From: DAOSWM01 sp035380045
Lineage (GTDB): Bacteria > Bacteroidota > Bacteroidia > Bacteroidales > Tenuifilaceae
Assembly: GCA_035380045.1 (NCBI GenBank)
Contig: DAOSWM010000037.1
Span: 1 to 29,750 of the forward strand
Reading direction: 5' to 3'
Length of the DNA stretch: 29,750 bases
Position 1 is the stretch's first letter. Each line of letters begins with the position of its first letter. Below are positions 25,125 to 29,750 of this stretch, piece by piece. The notes under the pieces were generated by a model. The model searched no databases and was not told where the DNA came from. It saw only the letters and a program-made list of their open reading frames with translations. A program made the position numbers and the translations under genes.

Positions 25125-25271
25125 TGTATAAAAACAGAATTTGGTTTTTAAAAACGCATAAACCTACGCATGAAATATGATGAGGTTTATCACTGCAATC
25201 GTTTGAAGCTATGTGTGGTTGGTTTATAAAAAATGTAAAGTGCATAATTATAGCGAAATACGCATCAACAC

Positions 25272-25289
25272 GATAGTTGATAACTTTTT
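25272..25289 (+). promoter_or_regulatory. Shared motif, copy 1 (upstream of tetR)
   Basis: GATAGTTGATAACTTTTT lies 81 nt upstream of the tetR -7 element. It contains a small inverted repeat AGTT-GAT-AACT. A copy differing by one inserted T is found at 27196-27214 before the ABC ATPase gene. A common operator is inferred from this repetition only. Confidence 0.3.
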
Positions 25290-25369
25290 GGATTTTTAAA
25301 TAAAAAATTGCAAAAAAAATGAAACATTTAAAATAATAATACGAATAAAGTATAAAAAGAAAAAAAACG

Positions 25370-25377
25370 TATATTTG
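25370..25377 (+). promoter_or_regulatory. Bacteroidota -7 promoter element for tetR
   Basis: TATATTTG is an exact match to TAnnTTTG, 21 nt upstream of the chosen ATG at 25399. The TTG of this element is also an in-frame potential start codon, but as a promoter element it would lie upstream of the transcript, which supports the later ATG. Confidence 0.6.
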
Positions 25378-25398
25378 CATCAATATAGTAATTTACAT

Positions 25399-25977
25399 AT
25401 GGAGGCAATTAGTAAAAAACAACAAAGTGTTATCCATACAGCAAAGGAGTTGTTTTGGAAACATGGTTACAGAAGGGTTACTGTAGAGGAGATTTGTATA
25501 AAAGCGAAGGTTAGCAAGATGACATTCTACCGTTTTTACGCCAATAAGCTGGAGTTGGCAAAGGCGGTTTTTGATATGGTTATCGACAATGCAATCAAGG
25601 ATTTTAAGGTGCTGATAAATGAGGATATTTCACCATCGGAAAAAATGCGCAGAATGCTGCTAATGAAGTTGGAAGGTACGAACGATATTAGCAAAGAGTT
25701 TCTGATGGATTTCTATAACAACCCCGATTTAGGCGTTGCAGGTTACATAGAAAAAAGAACAGCTGAGGTTTGGCATAGTATTGTTGAGGACTTTCGGAGA
25801 GGGCAGCAGGAAGGCTGGATTCGAAAAGATTTTAAACCAGAGCTAATTCTTATTCTTTCACAAAAAGTTATGGAGCTGGTTAAGGATGAAAATGCGTTGA
25901 GGTTGTATGGTAGCCCGCAGGAGTTTATTATGGAAATTGCAAACTTTATTACTTACGGAATTGCTAATCACGATTAG
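25399..25977 (+). CDS. TetR/AcrR-family transcriptional regulator
   Basis: A 192-residue DNA-binding regulator. The N-terminal helix-turn-helix domain is clear: VIHTAKELFWKHGYRRVTVEEICIKAKVSKMTFYRFYANKLELAKAVFD (about residues 11-60), with the typical 'TFYRFYANK' recognition-helix end. The C-terminal 130 residues are a helical ligand-binding domain that differs between family members, so the ligand is unknown. The start is the ATG at 25399, because the upstream TTG is part of the -7 promoter element. It is divergent from an acyl-CoA synthetase gene and leads, with 2 nt spacing, into a barrel-protein gene and an ABC transporter. By analogy it likely represses one or both transcripts, perhaps sensing an acyl-CoA or an envelope-active compound. 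Confidence 0.92.
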   Translation: MEAISKKQQSVIHTAKELFWKHGYRRVTVEEICIKAKVSKMTFYRFYANKLELAKAVFDMVIDNAIKDFKVLINEDISPSEKMRRMLLMKLEGTNDISKEFLMDFYNNPDLGVAGYIEKRTAEVWHSIVEDFRRGQQEGWIRKDFKPELILILSQKVMELVKDENALRLYGSPQEFIMEIANFITYGIANHD

Positions 25978-25979
25978 TG

Positions 25980-27101
25980 ATGAAAAGGTTTCTTGTTTTT
26001 GTAGCGCTAGCAATTTGTCTTCCTTCGTTTTCGCATGGAAATGAAAGTGATACCACTTTATTTAAGGGGCAGCTTTCGGCATGGACAAACTACAACATCA
26101 CGGGTGATGATTTGGCCATTGGCGGTAGGTACATTCCGCAGGTAAACTATTCGAACCGTTTCTCACAGAAAAGTTTGTTTGATGTAGAATTATCAGCCAA
26201 CATCTATTTGAATTGGTACAGTAATGCTGATCCCGATGGAGAAATAAAACCCTACAGGGTTTGGGCTCGCTACTCAACTCCTCAGCTTGAAATTAGAGCA
26301 GGCTTACAAAAAATTAACTTTGGCTCGGCAACCATGCTGCGCCCGCTTATGTGGTTCGACCAAATGGACCCGCGCGATCCGCTGCAACTTACCGACGGGG
26401 TTTGGGGTTTGTTGGGTCGATACTACTTTTTGAACAATGCAAACATATGGATTTGGGGGCTTTACGGGAATAACGACCCTAAAGGCTGGGAGTTTTTTGG
26501 AACCAAAGAGAAAACACCTGAATTTGGGGGAAGAATTCAGTACCCAATTCCATTGGGCGAAGCTGCATTATCGTATCATCATCGCACAGCATTCTATTAT
26601 GGATTTACAGAAATGAGGGAGATGATCTTTCCTGAGAATCGATTCGGTTTCGATGCAAAAATCGACTGGTATGTTGGGCTTTGGGTTGAAGCATCGTGGA
26701 AAAAACTCAGCGAGGAATATGAATTATTCACAAACCAAACATTGATAAACATTGGTGCCGACTACACTTTTGGAATTGGAAATGGTTTGCTGGTTACATA
26801 CGAGCATCTTTTGGCTGCACAGGATAGCGTTTCTTTTAAGTTCGAAAACCCAATAAACTTTTCGTTAATGTCGGTTTCATATCCGGTTGGATTGTTCGAT
26901 AACGTAAGCGCCATATTCTACTACAGCTGGGACATGGAGCAGGTTTACAGCTTTGTTAACTGGCAAAGAACCTATAATCGAATTTCATTGCATTTAATGG
27001 CGTACTGGAATCCTGAGAATATTATTTTACCTCAGCAGAGTTTGAATAGTAACCTATTTGGAGGGAAAGGAGTGCAATTCATGTTTGTGTTTAATCACTA
27101 A
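25980..27101 (+). CDS. Outer-membrane beta-barrel (porin-like) protein of unknown function
   Basis: A 373-residue exported protein. The signal peptide is about residues 1-20 (MKRFLVFVALAICLPSFSHG). The rest alternates hydrophobic and polar residues in strands rich in Tyr, Trp and Phe, as in outer-membrane barrels. The stretch VWARYSTPQLEIRAGLQKINFGSATMLRP followed by MDPRDPLQLTDGVWG recalls the DUF1302/porin pattern in which a strand pair precedes a constriction loop. It ends in GVQFMFVFNH, with Phe near the C terminus. I do not recognise a named family with confidence. The ATG at 25980 lies 2 nt after the tetR stop; an overlapping in-frame GTG at 25977 is the alternative. Operon position suggests the outer-membrane part of the ABC system encoded next. 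Confidence 0.75.
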   Translation: MKRFLVFVALAICLPSFSHGNESDTTLFKGQLSAWTNYNITGDDLAIGGRYIPQVNYSNRFSQKSLFDVELSANIYLNWYSNADPDGEIKPYRVWARYSTPQLEIRAGLQKINFGSATMLRPLMWFDQMDPRDPLQLTDGVWGLLGRYYFLNNANIWIWGLYGNNDPKGWEFFGTKEKTPEFGGRIQYPIPLGEAALSYHHRTAFYYGFTEMREMIFPENRFGFDAKIDWYVGLWVEASWKKLSEEYELFTNQTLINIGADYTFGIGNGLLVTYEHLLAAQDSVSFKFENPINFSLMSVSYPVGLFDNVSAIFYYSWDMEQVYSFVNWQRTYNRISLHLMAYWNPENIILPQQSLNSNLFGGKGVQFMFVFNH

Positions 27102-27195
27102 ATAAAGTTGAAATCGATAATTTGGAATAAATCAATCATGTATAGAGTAAAATATTTTTGAAATTCTTCATAACTTATGATGGAATTGAAAAACA

Positions 27196-27214
27196 GATAG
27201 TTTGATAACTTTTT
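27196..27214 (+). promoter_or_regulatory. Shared motif, copy 2 (upstream of ABC ATPase gene)
   Basis: GATAGTTTGATAACTTTTT lies 16 nt before the ATPase ATG and differs from the copy at 25272-25289 only by one extra T. It could be an operator or part of the leader of the ABC genes. Confidence 0.3.
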
Positions 27215-27230
27215 ATTAATACCTTTTACT

Positions 27231-27923
27231 ATGGAAATAATCCAAATATCTAACCTCACCAAACGTTTCCCCATGGGGAAAGGTGAGTTTACAGCCCTTA
27301 AGAGAATCGACCTGACATTTGGAAAGGGCGAGTTTGCCGGACTTGTTGGCCCAAGCGGTTCGGGAAAAACAACGCTTCTTAACATTGTTGGGTCGCTCGA
27401 TGTGCCCTCCGAGGGAGAGGCGTTGGTTTTGGGAAATTCAATCGGCAAGCTGAACGCGAAGCAGGCCGCAAAACTCAGGAAAGAGAATCTTGGGTTTATT
27501 TTCCAAAGCTACAACCTGCTTCAGGTCCACACGGTTTTCGAGAATGTTGAGTTTCCGCTGCTGTTGCTAAATCTTTCAGCATCTGAAAGGAAGAGAATGG
27601 TTATGGATGCGCTCGAGTGGGTTGGGCTAACCGATAAGGTAAAATCAAAACCGCCTCAGCTTTCCGGAGGAGAGTGCCAGCGCGTTGCCATTGCAAGGGC
27701 AATGGTGAAAAGGCCATCGCTGGTTTTGGCCGATGAGCCTACAGCAAACCTCGATGCGGCAAATTCGCACAACATCCTAAAAACCATGGAAAAACTAAAT
27801 CGTGAGTTGGAAACAACTTTTCTATTTGCTACTCACGACGAAAAGGTGATTAGCTACTTACACCGAAAAATTTATCTTTTAGACGGTAAGGTTGATAAGG
27901 ATGAAGTGGTTACAGTTAATTAA
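27231..27923 (+). CDS. ABC transporter ATP-binding protein (LolD/MacB type)
   Basis: A 230-residue cytoplasmic ATPase that powers an FtsX-type permease. The Walker A motif GPSGSGKTT is at about residues 40-48, the Q-loop lies in FIFQSYNLLQVHTVFENVEFPLLL, the signature LSGGECQRVAIARAM precedes Walker B LVLADEPTANLD, and the H-loop is LFATHDEKV. The FQSYNLL...TVFENVEFPL segment is typical of the LolD/MacB/FtsE group, whose transporters act mechanically on periplasmic substrates such as lipoproteins or lipids and do not pump through a channel. It is followed after 153 nt by its likely permease. A perfect 16-bp palindrome covers its stop codon. Confidence 0.94.
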   Translation: MEIIQISNLTKRFPMGKGEFTALKRIDLTFGKGEFAGLVGPSGSGKTTLLNIVGSLDVPSEGEALVLGNSIGKLNAKQAAKLRKENLGFIFQSYNLLQVHTVFENVEFPLLLLNLSASERKRMVMDALEWVGLTDKVKSKPPQLSGGECQRVAIARAMVKRPSLVLADEPTANLDAANSHNILKTMEKLNRELETTFLFATHDEKVISYLHRKIYLLDGKVDKDEVVTVN

Positions 27924-27927
27924 CTGT
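27912..27927. repeat. Perfect 16-bp palindrome over the ATPase stop codon
   Basis: ACAGTTAATTAACTGT is its own reverse complement and contains the TAA stop of the ABC ATPase gene. It could be a protein-binding site or chance in AT-rich DNA. It has no T-run behind it and so is not a terminator by itself. Confidence 0.35.
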
Positions 27928-27960
27928 TTGCACTTGAATTTGATAATAATTTCGAATATC

Positions 27961-28066
27961 GATTAACGAATTATGATTTTAGAAATGAAAGATTACAAAA
28001 ACATATACCGATTATTCTCAAATATTTCTTCTTAAATCTGAAATCGTTAATCCTTGTTCATAATTC
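27961..28066. repeat. Shuffled inverted repeats in the ATPase-permease gap
   Basis: GATTAACGA (27961-27969) and GAATTATGA (27968-27976) both recur as perfect inverses downstream: TCGTTAATC (28044-28052) and TCATAATTC (28058-28066). The order of the two pairs means that they cannot both pair as one nested hairpin. AT-rich intergenic repeats with these words are, from memory, common in Bacteroidota. The gap is otherwise non-coding. Confidence 0.45.
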
Positions 28067-28076
28067 AAAAAAAATA

Positions 28077-29252
28077 ATGAGACTAGCAATAAAATTAGCA
28101 ATCCGTAATCTCATTGGAGCCGGCCTCCGAACCTGGCTCAATGTGATTGTGCTATCGTTCTCATACGTAGTAATAATTTGGATGAACGGAGTGATGATTG
28201 GTTGGGAGGAGCAGGCAAAGCACGATATGAAGGACTGGCAGATTGGAGGAGGCCAGTACTGGCATCATACCTACGATACCTACGATCCTTTCACAATCAC
28301 TGATAGTCACGATGTTATTCCAACGGAATTTGAGGATGAGATAGCGCGCGGCGATATGGAGCCAATCCTTATCGTTCAGGGAACTCTATACCCACAGGGA
28401 CGAATGCAATCCGTTGCCATAAAAGGGATTAACCCTGGCCAGACAATTTTTAAGCAGCCAACCCATAAACTCGATACTACTGTGAGCGGAGTGCCTGCAA
28501 TTATTGGTGCAATGATGGCTAAGGATATGAAGATAAAAAAAGGAGACTACGTTACCCTTCGCTGGCGCGATGCAAATGGTACTTTCGATGCAACCGATAT
28601 TTGTGTGGTTGATATTTTTGCAACCAATGTTCCAGCAGTTGAGAATGCTCAGGTTTATGTTTCGCTGGACACTCTTCAGTCCTTATCGCTACTTGAAGGG
28701 CACACAACAATTCTCACCTTCAGGGATGGAGGTGTTGAAAGACCTCAGGTTGAAGGTTGGACCCTTAAAACCAGCAAGGAACTTACAAAAACGGTTGATA
28801 AGTTAATAAAAACGAAGTCTACTGGTTTAACAATTTTCTACTTCATACTTATTCTTCTAGCCATGCTTGCCATTTTCGATACCATGGTTCTGTCAATATT
28901 CCGCCGGCAGAAGGAGATCGGAACGTACATTGCACTGGGCTATACCCGCAGGGAAGTTGTTGGACTTTTCACTGTTGAGGGAGCAATGTACTCCATTTTT
29001 GCAGCCCTTGTTGGTGCAGCATACGGTTTACCTATTCTTGCATGGCAGGCAAAAGTGGGCTGGACTATGCCTATGGATGTTAGTGAACTTGGAATGGCCA
29101 TTGCCCAAACCCTATATCCTGTTTACAGCGTAGGGTTGGTGGTTTCAACAATTCTTATTGTGGTGATTACAACAACCATAGTGAGCTACTGGCCTTCACG
29201 AAAAATTGCAAAAATGAATCCAACCGAAGCGTTAAGGGGGAAGATACAGTGA
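28077..29252 (+). CDS. ABC transporter permease, FtsX/MacB type
   Basis: A 391-residue inner-membrane permease. One membrane helix lies near the N terminus (TWLNVIVLSFSYVVIIWMNGVMI), followed by a periplasmic domain of about 200 residues (MacB-PCD-like, with QSVAIKGINPG and AIIGAMMAKDMKIKKGDYVTLRWRD), and three C-terminal helices of the FtsX domain: FYFILILLAMLAIFDTMVL, FTVEGAMYSIFAALVGAAYGL and VYSVGLVVSTILIVVITTTIVSYW. The RRQKEIGTYIALGYTRREVVGLF segment before the second helix is typical of the LolC/E-MacB group. It pairs with the ATPase encoded upstream. A second permease or periplasmic partner would be expected beyond the window. Substrate unknown. Confidence 0.92.
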   Translation: MRLAIKLAIRNLIGAGLRTWLNVIVLSFSYVVIIWMNGVMIGWEEQAKHDMKDWQIGGGQYWHHTYDTYDPFTITDSHDVIPTEFEDEIARGDMEPILIVQGTLYPQGRMQSVAIKGINPGQTIFKQPTHKLDTTVSGVPAIIGAMMAKDMKIKKGDYVTLRWRDANGTFDATDICVVDIFATNVPAVENAQVYVSLDTLQSLSLLEGHTTILTFRDGGVERPQVEGWTLKTSKELTKTVDKLIKTKSTGLTIFYFILILLAMLAIFDTMVLSIFRRQKEIGTYIALGYTRREVVGLFTVEGAMYSIFAALVGAAYGLPILAWQAKVGWTMPMDVSELGMAIAQTLYPVYSVGLVVSTILIVVITTTIVSYWPSRKIAKMNPTEALRGKIQ

Positions 29253-29361
29253 AGTGCCTAAAGTTATGAGTGTATGAAGTGCCTAAAGTTGAAAGTGAGT
29301 TAGAGTTGAAAGTGAACTAGAATTAAAAAAGTGATTTAAATTTTGAAGTGAATTAAAGTTT
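29251..29361 (+). repeat. Degenerate tandem repeats between permease and four-helix-bundle genes
   Basis: Starting within the permease stop codon, about six units follow the loose pattern GAA(A)GTGnnnTAnAnTT with a period of roughly 15-25 nt. The clearest are two copies of GAAGTGCCTAAAGTT (29251-29265, 29276-29290), then GAAAGTGAGTTAGAGTT (29291-29307) and GAAAGTGAACTAGAATT (29308-29324), then two weaker copies, the last GAAGTGAATTAAAGTTT (29345-29361). The tract ends 15 nt before the next ATG and has no coding potential. Confidence 0.7.
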
Positions 29362-29376
29362 CTAAAAAGAAAAAGT

Positions 29377-29736
29377 ATGGAAAATAAAGAGTTTGCAAAG
29401 GAACTGGAGAAAAGGACGAAAGTGTTTGCTGTAAAAATTTTGAGATTATCAGCAAAACTCCCGAAAACAGTTGAAGCAAGGGTTATTCGTAATCAGATTT
29501 CAAAATCAGGAACAAGTGTAGGAGCAAATTATCGCGAAGCGAATAGAAGTCGGAGTAAGGCTGATTTTATATCCAGATTGAGGATTTGCGAAAGCGAAGC
29601 AAGCGAAACAGTATACTGGCTCGAAATTATTCAGGAATTCCTGTGGATTGAGGAGAAAGAAATTCTTGAAATGCTAAACGAAGCAAATGAACTTCTCGCA
29701 ATCTTCTGCTCCATCGGTAAAACCCTTAAAAACTAA
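29377..29736 (+). CDS. Four-helix-bundle protein (S23/23S rRNA intervening-sequence protein family)
   Basis: A 119-residue, wholly helical protein of the S23/IVP family (TIGR02436/PF05635), related to Avd proteins of diversity-generating retroelements. Family landmarks are FAVKILRLSAKLPKTVEARVIRNQISKSGTSVGANYREA, with the conserved SGTSVGANYREA turn, then FISRLRICESEASETVYWLEII and the C-terminal ELLAIFCSIGKTL helix. Such genes are found inside rRNA intervening sequences and also, as here, as stand-alone intergenic genes in Bacteroidota. Basic residues in the first two helices fit nucleic-acid binding. It sits behind the ABC permease after a degenerate tandem repeat and looks like an insertion in that operon. 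Cellular role unknown. Confidence 0.93.
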   Translation: MENKEFAKELEKRTKVFAVKILRLSAKLPKTVEARVIRNQISKSGTSVGANYREANRSRSKADFISRLRICESEASETVYWLEIIQEFLWIEEKEILEMLNEANELLAIFCSIGKTLKN

Positions 29737-29750
29737 AACTCTATGAACTC

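Larger units (their letters stand above)
25074..25398. other. Divergent intergenic region between acyl-CoA synthetase and tetR
   Basis: The 325-nt AT-rich region holds no gene. It contains promoter elements for both flanking genes and a perfect 8-bp inverted repeat ATAAACCT (25158-25165) / AGGTTTAT (25183-25190). GGTTTAT recurs at 25221-25227. It also holds GATAGTTGATAACTTTTT (25272-25289), which is almost repeated before the ABC ATPase gene. These are candidate operator sites for the TetR protein; none is proven. Confidence 0.5.

Noticed and set aside
27153..27160. TATTTTTG as a -7 promoter element for the ABC ATPase gene
   Set aside because: The region is so A/T-rich that a match to TAnnTTTG is expected by chance, and no -33 element is visible.
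29743..29750. Start of another gene at the right edge (ATGAACTC)
   Set aside because: Only two complete codons are visible, too few to support a gene, although a further transporter gene would be expected there.

Overview
The window is chromosomal DNA of a member of the Bacteroidota. Evidence is a cluster of type IX secretion (T9SS) genes (gldJ, a porP/sprF-family gene, porU, porV), Bacteroidota-type -7 promoter elements (TAnnTTTG) upstream of several genes, the lack of clear Shine-Dalgarno sequences, and typical families such as DUF1573, TIGR02757 and four-helix-bundle (S23/IVP) proteins. A Bacteroidales/Marinilabiliales-like lineage is my guess; genus cannot be read from this sequence. I see no rRNA, tRNA or CRISPR array.

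Layout. 1-4.3 kb (minus): an MscS-type channel and, upstream of it, a large periplasmic tricorn-type protease, separated by an intrinsic terminator. 4.5-5.3 kb (plus): an AT-rich MazEF-like toxin-antitoxin pair with a palindromic putative operator in front and an inverted-repeat element behind; it looks like an inserted cassette. 5.5-8.3 kb: two overlapping lipoprotein genes (TPR plus possible CsgG-like domain, then LPP20-like). 8.4-10.0 kb: a DUF1573 protein and a class I aminotransferase. 10.07-10.22 kb: a 152-bp palindromic MITE-like element. 10.2-13.1 kb (minus): murF, a TIGR02757 gene and a trmN6-like methyltransferase, read as an operon. 13.1-21.9 kb: the T9SS block, with gldJ and porP/sprF on minus, diverging from porU, porV, ispF and a CoA-binding protein gene on plus. 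22.1-25.1 kb: a LysN-type aminotransferase convergent with a long-chain acyl-CoA synthetase gene. 25.4-29.7 kb (plus): a TetR regulator, an outer-membrane barrel protein, an ABC ATPase, an FtsX-type permease, and a four-helix-bundle gene behind a degenerate tandem repeat.

How the genes fit together. PorV is the outer-membrane shuttle that brings T9SS cargo to the PorU sortase, GldJ is an outer-membrane lipoprotein of the gliding/T9SS machinery, and PorP/SprF proteins tie the machinery or its adhesins to the outer membrane; four of these genes sit within 8 kb. The TetR-barrel-ABC set diverges from an acyl-CoA synthetase gene, which suggests, without proof, a lipid-responsive envelope export system. 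The accessory DNA most worth checking is the toxin-antitoxin cassette with its inverted repeats, the MITE-like element, the structured intergenic segment near 21.9 kb, and the repeat-led four-helix-bundle gene behind the ABC permease.

Several open reading frames start at TTG codons that lie in terminators or promoter elements. For these I chose the next ATG (or GTG) and give the reason in each entry.
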